The notes under the pieces are model-generated. The model was not told the origin of the DNA and ran no database searches. It saw nothing but the letters and a program-made list of their open reading frames with translations. From NCBI RefSeq assembly GCF_004801305.1, contig NZ_SSOD01000013.1, positions 62,001-126,000 on the forward strand: a DNA stretch of 64,000 nt, in the 5' to 3' direction. The translations under genes and the position numbers were made by a program. This document shows, in pieces, positions 18,115-25,466 of the stretch. Within the stretch, counting starts at the first letter, position 1; every line of letters begins with the position of its first letter. Source of the DNA: Pseudothauera rhizosphaerae. GTDB lineage: Bacteria > Pseudomonadota > Gammaproteobacteria > Burkholderiales > Rhodocyclaceae.

Positions 18115-18384
18115 ATGGCCACCATGACCATCCGCAATCTCGATGACGACGTGAAGGCGCGCCTGCGCGTGCGGGCGGCGCAGCATGGGCGCTCGATGGA
18201 AGAGGAGGCCCGCAGCATCTTGCGGGCGGCGCTCAATACCAGCCCGGAAGCCCATACCGGGGCCGCGCTGGTCAAGGCCGTCCGGGCGCGGGTGGAACGG
18301 TTCGGCGGCGTCGAACTGGAACTGCCGCCGCGCACGCCGGTGCCGGAGCCGCCCGACTTCGGCGAGGGTGAATCCGGCGCATGA
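18115..18384 (+). CDS. FitA-like ribbon-helix-helix antitoxin
   Basis: The 89-residue protein begins MATMTIRNLDDDVKARLRVR. Its N-terminal 40 residues are an Arc/MetJ-type ribbon-helix-helix DNA-binding domain (HGRSMEEEARSILRAAL), and the Pro-rich C-terminus would wrap the toxin. It should bind FitB-like toxin, neutralise it and repress the promoter through the palindrome at 18060-18107. The ATG at 18115 is 7 bp from GGAGGG; an ATG at 18124 would be too far. It overlaps the toxin gene by ATGA. Confidence 0.92.
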   Translation: MATMTIRNLDDDVKARLRVRAAQHGRSMEEEARSILRAALNTSPEAHTGAALVKAVRARVERFGGVELELPPRTPVPEPPDFGEGESGA

Positions 18385-18797
18385 TCGTCCTCGATACCAA
18401 TGTGCTGTCCGAATTGATCCGCCCGGTGCCGGAACCGAAGGTGCTGGCATGGCTGGAGGCGCAGGCGTTGGATGCGCTGTTCACGACGGCGATTTCCCGT
18501 GGCGAGATGCTCTACGGTGGCCGCATCCTGCCGGGAGGCAAGCGCCGGGAGGATCTGTTGCAGGAAGTGGGAGCGATCTTCTCCACGGACATGGCTGGCC
18601 GCGTGCTGCCCTACGACGAAGCCGCAGCCGACGCGTATGCGCGGATCGCCGCCGCGCGGCGTGCGCAGGGGCGGCCGGCCAGCCAGTCGGACATGATGAT
18701 CGCCGGCATCGTGCATTCGCATGGGGCCAGGCTGGCGACCCGCAACGTACGGGATTTCGAGGACTGCGGCATCGAGGTGGTCGATCCCTGGCATTGA
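18381..18797 (+). CDS. FitB/VapC-like PIN-domain toxin
   Basis: This 138-residue PIN nuclease begins MIVLDTNVLSELIRP. Acidic active-site residues are present at D5, E42 (SRGEMLYGG) and D104 (SQSDMMIAG), with a D/N-rich segment at 122-125 (RNVRDFEDCGI). Relatives cleave tRNA or other RNA and stop growth. It ends 9 bp before the convergent cas2-3 stop. Its place inside the cas locus, next to a repeat-like guide, suggests that it is held silent by Cascade as well as by its antitoxin. Confidence 0.92.
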   Translation: MIVLDTNVLSELIRPVPEPKVLAWLEAQALDALFTTAISRGEMLYGGRILPGGKRREDLLQEVGAIFSTDMAGRVLPYDEAAADAYARIAAARRAQGRPASQSDMMIAGIVHSHGARLATRNVRDFEDCGIEVVDPWH

Positions 18798-18806
18798 GGC
18801 GCCTTC

Positions 18807-21800
18807 TCAGCGTGCGGGGCTGAAGCCCAGCCACGGATGCCAGCGCCAGCCCTGGCCATGCTCGCTGCGTGGCACTTCGACCACGGTGAACTTGCGCGCG
18901 GCCATGTCCAGCGGGATGTCCTCGGCCTCGGCCAGATCGCCCAGGCCCGCCCGCAGTCGCGCCAGGTCGAAAGCGTCCCACGGCACGATGCCGGATGCGG
19001 GTTGCAGTTCGACCGGATGCAGCATTTCCGGGGCCGAGATGTAGAGCGGCTTGCCGCGATGATGCGGATCATCTTCGATCCGGTGCGGGAGCAGGTGTTC
19101 TTCCTCTTCGTCGGGCAGGAACACCAGCGTGGCATCGGGGCGGTCATCCGCGCGAAAGGGCTGCTGTTGCGGCAGCATGCCGGTCAGCAGCGCCTGCCGA
19201 TGTTGCCATGAAGGCGCGGCCTGGTCGCGTTCCAGCCTGGGCGTGGAAGATCCGCGGCGGCGGCTGGGGGTCGATGCGGATTCGGTTTGCGGCAGCATCG
19301 CGACGTGCAGGCGTACCTGTTCCAGGTCTATCCAGTTGTGGCGCGGGTCCATTTCACCGGCAGGTCGTGGCTGGATGCGCGGCCGGGCGTCGATGCACCG
19401 CTCGCCGGATTCCGGCCAGATCGCTCGCAGCCGGTGCGAGGCGAGCAGGAAACGGTCCTCGTCCTCGAAACCCGGACGAACGAAGGCTGGGCGCTGGCCG
19501 TCGCCGGCTTCCAGCGCCTTCAGATTGGTGTCGAATACCAGCACGTTGGCGCGCGCTGGCGGCTTGCGCCGATGCCGCTGCACGCGCCCGGCGAGCTGGA
19601 TCAGCGAGCGCATCGACGAAGGCTCCGCCACCGCCCAGTCGGCATCCCAGTCGCGGCCGACTTCGCAAACAGGAGACGCGAGCACGACGAACAGGTGGTT
19701 GCGTTCCGGATGGGCGTCGAGCGCGGCGCGAATGCTTGGCAGGCGGTAGACGCCCTGCCCGTCGCCGCGCCGGTTGAACGCGCTGTCGAGTTGATGCTCG
19801 ATGGCCGAGCGCTGCACGAGTGGGAAGCGGGCGTGGTAGACGCACAGATGGATGCGGACGTCTTCCGGCGCGCCGAGCGCGAACAGTTCGCGCGCCACGT
19901 CGAACAGCGGGTCGATGTTGGCCATGCGCACGATGCCGAAGCTCGCGCGCTTGCCGCTGACGGGATCGGTTTCGGCATGGTCGCCGTGCAGGCGCAGGCA
20001 GGCATCGCGCACGTACCGGGCGAATGCGGCGCGAAGCTGCTCCTTGGCAAGCCCCTTGGCGATGTCCAGCGGCACCAGTTCGGCCCGCCGCAGCGGCTCG
20101 GCCTTTTCCAGCTTCGCCGCGCGCTTGCCGACGAACTGCGCGTGCTGGGCGGCGAAGGCCGGCGCATCGGCGCAGGTCGCGGCCTGCGCGCCGAACTCGT
20201 CGGTCCACAGGCAGGGGATCTCGACCTGTTCGGCAGCTTGCCCGCCGCCGATGCCGCGGTTGCGCCGGTACTGGACGCGGCCGGCGCGGTAGGCCATGAA
20301 CATGCCTTCGACCAGCGCCGGCGGCAGGGTCGCGGAGGACAGCACCACGCGCGTGCCCAGCATCCCTGCCCAGTGCACCAGGCGGGTCAGCGCGGGCAGG
20401 TCTTCGAGGTCGTAGTCGTCCAGTTCGTCCAGCACCAGGTCGGCGCTCATCAGCCGCAGCATCGGCGCGATCTGGCGGCCGGCGCGCAGCGCCTCGGTGG
20501 CGGGGACCATGTGGTCCACGGTGCAGACCAGCATCGGCGCCGACAACAGCTTGCGGATGTCGGCGTCGTGCATCGCCCGCGACAGCAGCGGGTGGTCGGC
20601 GACCACGCCTTCGTAGAGGACGTGGCTGTCTTCCTCGATCAGCTCCTGTACCGAGGCCGAGCCGTGCGCCTCGGCCTCCTGCTCGTAATACTCGAACAGG
20701 GCGCGGCTGGCCGAGCCGCCGACGCGGATGGCCAGCTCGTCCTCGCCCAGATGCAGGTCGGTGCGGTAGCTGCGGCCGGTCTGCAAGGTCAGCGTGCGCA
20801 GGCCCAGGGCGTAGGTGGCGCGCAGGCCCTGCCGGGAGTCGGCCAGGGCGTAGAGGATGCGGGCGTTGGCGAGCGTCTTGCCGCAGCCGGTGGAGGCCAT
20901 GTTGACGATGAAGGCACCATGCTCGCGCGCCGCTTCGCGCAGCGCCGTGGCGGCATCGGCGGCCTTGTCCTGCCAGGCGAAGCGCGGGTCGGCGCTGCGC
21001 TTGCGCAGGCCGCGATGGTGGGCCAGCCGCGGCAGGTGGCGCTCGAAGGCGGGCAGGGCGTGGGCGATCAGGCCGGCCGTATGTTCCACGCCAAGCAGAT
21101 GTTCCAGCAGGGATTGATTCGTAACCGTTTGGCCCCGACGATTCTTCGTGGTGTTGGCGAAAACGGTTTGCCCTTCCTGCAAGAAGGGCTTCCGTGCCTG
21201 CGCCGGACGATCCTCTTTATCCAGACCGAGGCTGGAGTAATGGTGATCGGCCAGCATCAGGCTCAATCGGGCCAAGTGCATCACGTAGGGGTTGCCGAGC
21301 CAGTCGCCATCGCGGCGCCGGCGCAGTTCCAGCAGGCGTCTTGCGAGGCGTGCGGCCTGCGCGCGCCATTTCGGCTCGGCCACCGGCAGCGGGCCGGCGG
21401 ATTGCCAGTACGGCGCTATCCGTGGCGGTTCGGCCGGCTGGCGGATTTCGTTCCAGTCGTGCGCGACCTGGGCCAAGGGCGTTTCCAGCCAGTCCAGGCT
21501 GAAGCGCCCGGCACGCTTGCCGAGCCAGTCCTGGCTGCCGTCCCCCTTGTCCACCGGAACCAGTGGCAGGCGGTGATGGGTGACTACCAACCACGCCACC
21601 GCGGCGGCCAAAGGCGGCAGGTTGCGGAATGGATAGGGTGTCGTGGCGTCCAGTCCATCACGCTGGTAGCGTCCGGCGGCGAGCCAGACCTGTTCGTCGC
21701 AGTCCTCCGGATTGGCCAAGCGCTGCAGCCAGTCTTCGTCGTCACCTTCGCCGACGAAGGCCAGGAACAGCCGCAGCGACACCCATTCATGGCGGTACAG

Positions 21801-22232
21801 GTTCCTCTCTACCAAGCGGCCGCGCAGGCGGTTCTGGAACGCAATGCCGGCCTTGCCCAGATCGTGCAGCAGCGCCGCCAGTTGCGCGAGCAGGCGGATG
21901 TCTTCCCCCGTATGCCAGTCGTTCTCCGATTCGGCGCGCAGCACGTTGCGGCGGGTGGAGTTGGTCGGCGTGGCGCCCTGGCCGTTGAACTGCCGTGCAT
22001 CGCCCACGATCCACAGCAATTCGCTGTGGTCCTTGCCGCGTATCCAGTGGCAGGCCACGGCGGTATTCTTGCGCGCGGTCTTGCGCAGCAGGCGGCGCAG
22101 GGTGTCCAGACCGGCCTGGGTGATCGGCGTCTGCCAAGTGCGGTCGCCGCGCCGTTCGGCGAACTGGTCGAGGATGCGCCGGGTCTCGGTGAGGGCGTTC
22201 TTGGTGCACTGGGAGATGAGCAGCACGTTCAT
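18807..22232 (-). CDS. cas3: Type I-F Cas2-3 fusion, helicase-nuclease
   Basis: The 1141-residue protein fuses an N-terminal Cas2 domain (MNVLLISQCTKNALTETRRI, residues 1-95) to Cas3. The HD nuclease motif is at residues 123-124 (LLHDLGKAG), Walker A at 447-453 (STGCGKT), the DExD-type box at 602-605 (DELD), and the helicase C motif near EPSSMRSLIQLAGRVQRHRR. It degrades DNA marked by Cascade and joins Cas1 in spacer integration. It overlaps cas1 by ATGA. Its 3' end converges on the toxin gene. Confidence 0.97.
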   Translation of the reverse strand: MNVLLISQCTKNALTETRRILDQFAERRGDRTWQTPITQAGLDTLRRLLRKTARKNTAVACHWIRGKDHSELLWIVGDARQFNGQGATPTNSTRRNVLRAESENDWHTGEDIRLLAQLAALLHDLGKAGIAFQNRLRGRLVERNLYRHEWVSLRLFLAFVGEGDDEDWLQRLANPEDCDEQVWLAAGRYQRDGLDATTPYPFRNLPPLAAAVAWLVVTHHRLPLVPVDKGDGSQDWLGKRAGRFSLDWLETPLAQVAHDWNEIRQPAEPPRIAPYWQSAGPLPVAEPKWRAQAARLARRLLELRRRRDGDWLGNPYVMHLARLSLMLADHHYSSLGLDKEDRPAQARKPFLQEGQTVFANTTKNRRGQTVTNQSLLEHLLGVEHTAGLIAHALPAFERHLPRLAHHRGLRKRSADPRFAWQDKAADAATALREAAREHGAFIVNMASTGCGKTLANARILYALADSRQGLRATYALGLRTLTLQTGRSYRTDLHLGEDELAIRVGGSASRALFEYYEQEAEAHGSASVQELIEEDSHVLYEGVVADHPLLSRAMHDADIRKLLSAPMLVCTVDHMVPATEALRAGRQIAPMLRLMSADLVLDELDDYDLEDLPALTRLVHWAGMLGTRVVLSSATLPPALVEGMFMAYRAGRVQYRRNRGIGGGQAAEQVEIPCLWTDEFGAQAATCADAPAFAAQHAQFVGKRAAKLEKAEPLRRAELVPLDIAKGLAKEQLRAAFARYVRDACLRLHGDHAETDPVSGKRASFGIVRMANIDPLFDVARELFALGAPEDVRIHLCVYHARFPLVQRSAIEHQLDSAFNRRGDGQGVYRLPSIRAALDAHPERNHLFVVLASPVCEVGRDWDADWAVAEPSSMRSLIQLAGRVQRHRRKPPARANVLVFDTNLKALEAGDGQRPAFVRPGFEDEDRFLLASHRLRAIWPESGERCIDARPRIQPRPAGEMDPRHNWIDLEQVRLHVAMLPQTESASTPSRRRGSSTPRLERDQAAPSWQHRQALLTGMLPQQQPFRADDRPDATLVFLPDEEEEHLLPHRIEDDPHHRGKPLYISAPEMLHPVELQPASGIVPWDAFDLARLRAGLGDLAEAEDIPLDMAARKFTVVEVPRSEHGQGWRWHPWLGFSPAR

Positions 22233-23206
22233 GCGGTGCGCTTCCCGGTCTCCGCGGCGATGGCTTTGAGCGTGTCGATCATGAAGTCCAGCGATTCGGT
22301 CTGCACCAGCGCCTCGATGCAGCTTTCGCGGAATGCCTGTTCGCTGTCGCCGCGCATGGCGGAGATGAAGGCTTGCGGCAGGATCACCGCATCCTTGACC
22401 AGGTCGGCGGCGTCGAACACCAGTCCGCCGCGCCGCGTCTTGCCGTGCAGCACCGCCAGGCCGTGGGGCAGGCCCAGCACCCAGGTGGCCGTCGCCCCCA
22501 GACCGTAGGCGAGATAGTTGCCGTGGTCGAGAAAGCGGTTGGCCGGGTCGCTGCCGGTGCCGCCCTTGGCGCGCGTGAACTCGCCGTAGTCGGTGGCGTC
22601 GCAGGCGAGCTTGAACAGTGTCTTGGTGAGGCGCGCCTCTTCGGTGAGCAGGGCGGTGTTGTCGGGTACCGCGAGGATCGCCCGCCGCGAGGCCTCAAGC
22701 GCGGCTTCCAGGCGTTCGCGAGGAACGATGAAGTCCGCTTCGGCAAGTGCCCGGTTGCCGATCCAGTGTGCCGCGATGCGCGTGAGGCGGGCTTGCTGGA
22801 TCGCCTTGGCCGCATTCAGCCGCAGGGAGTCGTCGAACCAGAAACGCACCCAGGACTGCAGGTATTCGGTGGGACGGTACTCGCTTTGCGGCGAGAACCA
22901 GGCGACCTCGAAGTCGACCTCGTTGGCGGTGAACAGAGGCGTTCCCCCGCCGCCGCAGAATCCCACCAGCACACCGGCCTTCGCCAGTTCGCGCATCGCC
23001 GCCTGGGTGATCGACGTGCCCGTACCCAACAGGATGGTGGTGGTGTTGGCGATCGGGATGTTCCAGTACAGGGAGTGCTTGCCCTCGTCGGTGACGTACT
23101 CGACACGCCCCCCATTCACCAGTACCCGGCAGTGTTCGAGGTAGTAGAGGTTGGCACGCTTGGAGTGGAGGATCGTCTTCAGATCCGTTGGCGTGAGCAC
23201 GTCCAT
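22229..23206 (-). CDS. cas1: Type I-F CRISPR integrase Cas1
   Basis: The 325-residue integrase inserts new spacers. Metal-binding residues are seen in LLTEEARLTK (Glu), LPHGLAVLHG (His) and FDAADLVKDA (Asp). The start MDVLTPTDLKTILHSKRANLYYLEHCRV is family-typical; an upstream in-frame start at 23233 would add nine unlikely residues. It is the first gene of cas1-cas2-3, separated from csy1-4 by the toxin-antitoxin insert. No separate cas2 is needed because it is fused to cas3. Confidence 0.97.
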   Translation of the reverse strand: MDVLTPTDLKTILHSKRANLYYLEHCRVLVNGGRVEYVTDEGKHSLYWNIPIANTTTILLGTGTSITQAAMRELAKAGVLVGFCGGGGTPLFTANEVDFEVAWFSPQSEYRPTEYLQSWVRFWFDDSLRLNAAKAIQQARLTRIAAHWIGNRALAEADFIVPRERLEAALEASRRAILAVPDNTALLTEEARLTKTLFKLACDATDYGEFTRAKGGTGSDPANRFLDHGNYLAYGLGATATWVLGLPHGLAVLHGKTRRGGLVFDAADLVKDAVILPQAFISAMRGDSEQAFRESCIEALVQTESLDFMIDTLKAIAAETGKRTA

Positions 23207-23343
23207 GCCGTTCGACTCCCCTTGAGGTGACACGGCATTATTCCACAGCGATAGGCCCGCATCACGAACCCGGCGAAGCTGGCCTCCTGTGCGCTCGCTC
23301 GCGGATTACGCCGATCCTTGCGGCATCGGCGGCGAAAACACCC

Positions 23344-24162
23344 TTAACCTCCTCGACTCCCCAGCCGTGTGGAGACCGCCTCCGCGCACGCCCGCACCTT
23401 CTGCGCCGTCACTCCCTCCCAGTCCGGGTCGAAGGCATCCGCCGGACCCATGGCGGTGATGGCCAGGGCCAGGTTGCCGCTGCTGTCAAAGACCGGGGCG
23501 GAGAAAGCGTTGATGCCGGGGATGGGGTTGCCGACGGCGCGGGCCATGCCGTGCTGGCGGACTTCGGCGACGATCTCGTCCACGTGGCGGCGGGACAGGC
23601 GCAGGGCGGATTGGGGCGAGGCGGCGAACTGGGCCAGTTCTTTCTCCAGGATGGGGCGGGTGATGCGCGCCGGCAGCAGGGCGGCGAAGACGCGGCCGGT
23701 GGCGGACAGCAGCAGCGGCGTCATGACCGTGCCGGGACGCATGTTCACGTGGATCTGCTTGCTGCTTTCCTCGATGCGCACGATGGTGGGGCCGTGGTTG
23801 CCCCACACGGCGATGGCGACGTTGAGCTCGATGTCGTCGGCGAGCCGCGCGGCCTCGATGGTGGCCGCCCGCAGCGGATCCAGGCCGTGCAGTGCGGAGA
23901 GGCCCATCTGCAGCGAGAACGGCCCCAGGCCGTAGCGGCCGGTGAGGGGGTCCTGCTCGATGAGGCCGAGCTTGCCGAAGCTCACCAGGTAGGGATGGGC
24001 CTTGGCCGGCGGCATGCCGGCTTCGCGGGCGAGGTCCTTGAGCATCATCGGCGCGCCGGTGCGCACCAGGGCCTGCAGCAGCGCGCCGCCCACCTCGATG
24101 GACTGGATGCCGCGCCGGTCCGTGCCGCGGCTGCCCCTGCCTTCTTCCCGTTCTTCTTCCAA
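23344..24162 (-). CDS. IclR-family transcriptional regulator
   Basis: The 272-residue regulator has an N-terminal winged helix (IQSIEVGGALLQALVRTGAPMMLKDLAREAGMPPAKAHPYL) and a C-terminal IclR effector domain (LSATGRVFAALLP, GMARAVGNPIPGINAFSAPVFDSSGNLALAITAMG). Members sense aromatic or organic acids. It is divergent from the aromatic-degradation operon, with an inverted repeat in the shared spacer. It probably controls the genes from 24318 to 29706. Confidence 0.92.
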   Translation of the reverse strand: MEEEREEGRGSRGTDRRGIQSIEVGGALLQALVRTGAPMMLKDLAREAGMPPAKAHPYLVSFGKLGLIEQDPLTGRYGLGPFSLQMGLSALHGLDPLRAATIEAARLADDIELNVAIAVWGNHGPTIVRIEESSKQIHVNMRPGTVMTPLLLSATGRVFAALLPARITRPILEKELAQFAASPQSALRLSRRHVDEIVAEVRQHGMARAVGNPIPGINAFSAPVFDSSGNLALAITAMGPADAFDPDWEGVTAQKVRACAEAVSTRLGSRGG

Positions 24163-24233
24163 GCCTTCCCCCTCGTGCCCTTGGTGGGCGGCATCTTAGC
24201 AGTTGGGGAGCATACTATTCGCGCCGCCGTAAT

Positions 24234-24280
24234 TTGACAATAGCGAACGTATTGACCATTAACAAACCGTCGACTAGGAT
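24234..24280 (+). promoter_or_regulatory. Promoter and likely IclR operator of the aromatic operon
   Basis: TTGACC (24252-24257), 17 bp and TAGGAT (24275-24280) form a promoter for the operon starting at 24318. Overlapping its -35 side is an inverted repeat CAATA-N7-TATTG within 24238-24254, a plausible site for the divergent IclR-type regulator. A second -35-like TTGACA occurs at 24234-24239. Confidence 0.55.
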
Positions 24281-24317
24281 TCGGCCATACCCCGCATCAC
24301 CAGAGAGGAGACACCCG

Positions 24318-25280
24318 ATGAACACCAAGGCCTTTGCCTCGCAGGCGGACCTGGAAGAGAAGAAGATCAGCTTCGACAAGCTGTCGGACAACGCCTGGGC
24401 CTACACGGCGGAAGGCGACCCCAACACCGGCATCATCGTCGGCGACGACGCGGTGATGATCGTGGACGCCACCGCCACGCCGGTGATGGCGCAGGCGGTG
24501 ATCGCCAAGGTGCGCGAAATCACCGACAAGCCGATCAAGTACGTGGTGCTGACCCACTACCACGCGGTGCGCGTGCTGGGCGCTTCCGGCTACAAGGACG
24601 AAGGCCTGCAGCAGGTCATCGCCAGCCAGGACACCCGGGACCTGATCGTGGAGCGCGGCCAGCAGGACATGGATTCCGAGATCGGCCGCTTCCCGCGCCT
24701 CTTCAACGCCGTGGAAAGCGTGCCGGGGCTGACCTGGCCGACGCTCACCTTCCAAGGCGAGATGACCCTGTGGCTGGGCAAGCTGGAAGTGAAGATCAAG
24801 CAACTGGGCCGCGGCCATACCAAAGGCGACACCATCGTGTATCTGCCTTCCCAGTCCATCTGCTTCTCCGGCGACCTGGTGGAGGCGGACGCGGCCTGTT
24901 ACACCGGCGACGCCTATCTGGCCGACTGGCCGCAGACCCTGGACAACCTGGCGGCGCTGGACTTCCAGAAGCTGGTGCCCGGCCGCGGCCCGGCCCTGAC
25001 CACGCCCGAGGCGGTGAAGGCGGGGCTAGCCTACACGCGCGACTTCGTGTCCACGCTGTACCGCAGCGCCCAGGAAGCGGTGGCGCAGGGCTGTGACCTG
25101 AAAGCCGCGATGGCCCACGCCCGCAAGAACATGGACCCGAAGTTCGGCCAGGTCTTCATCTACGAACACTGCCTGCCCTTCGACGTGACGCGCGCCTTCG
25201 ACGAGGCGAGCGGCATCCGCGACCCGCGCATCTGGACCGCGGAACGGGACCAGCAGATGTGGCACGCGCTGCAGGAGTAG
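24318..25280 (+). CDS. Metallo-beta-lactamase-fold hydrolase with altered metal motif
   Basis: The 320-residue protein has the MBL scaffold: DDAVMIVDATATPVMAQ, VVLTHYHAVRVLGAS, LGRGHTKGDTIVYLPSQSICFSGDLVEADAA. The canonical HxHxDH is replaced by HYHAVR, lacking the Asp-His pair, while the later His (GRGHTKGD) and Asp (FSGDLVE) are kept. This suggests a mononuclear or altered site. It begins the operon after an AGAGAGGAG ribosome site. Its role in ring degradation (for example thioester or lactone hydrolysis) is inferred from context. Confidence 0.8.
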   Translation: MNTKAFASQADLEEKKISFDKLSDNAWAYTAEGDPNTGIIVGDDAVMIVDATATPVMAQAVIAKVREITDKPIKYVVLTHYHAVRVLGASGYKDEGLQQVIASQDTRDLIVERGQQDMDSEIGRFPRLFNAVESVPGLTWPTLTFQGEMTLWLGKLEVKIKQLGRGHTKGDTIVYLPSQSICFSGDLVEADAACYTGDAYLADWPQTLDNLAALDFQKLVPGRGPALTTPEAVKAGLAYTRDFVSTLYRSAQEAVAQGCDLKAAMAHARKNMDPKFGQVFIYEHCLPFDVTRAFDEASGIRDPRIWTAERDQQMWHALQE

Positions 25281-25291
25281 GAATAGCGACA

Positions 25292-25383
25292 CCGCTCGCC
25301 CTGAGCCCTTCGGCAAGCTCAGGACAGGCTTTGTCGAAGGGCGGTGCCGGCAATCGGGCTTCGACAGGCTCAGCCCGAACGGT
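25292..25383. repeat. REP-like palindromic repeat, copy 1
   Basis: The stretch contains inverted copies of a CTGAGCC..TTCG / TTCGACAGGCTCAG unit in the gap between the MBL gene and the hydroxylase. The core GCTTCGACAGGCTCAGCCCG is shared with copies at 27378-27441 and 29927-29995. Such elements fold into hairpins in mRNA. Confidence 0.75.
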
Positions 25384-25466
25384 ATTTGCCCAACAGGGTT
25401 TATAGACGGAACCGGTGACGGCCCATAGAAGGCCGCCCGGCGAGACGAGCAAAAGGAGGAGACACC

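Noticed and set aside
22600-22630. Seed-like ACTGTTC inside cas1 (minus strand) as a guide target
   Set aside because: The preceding bases are AC rather than CC, pairing does not extend, and it lies deep in coding sequence.
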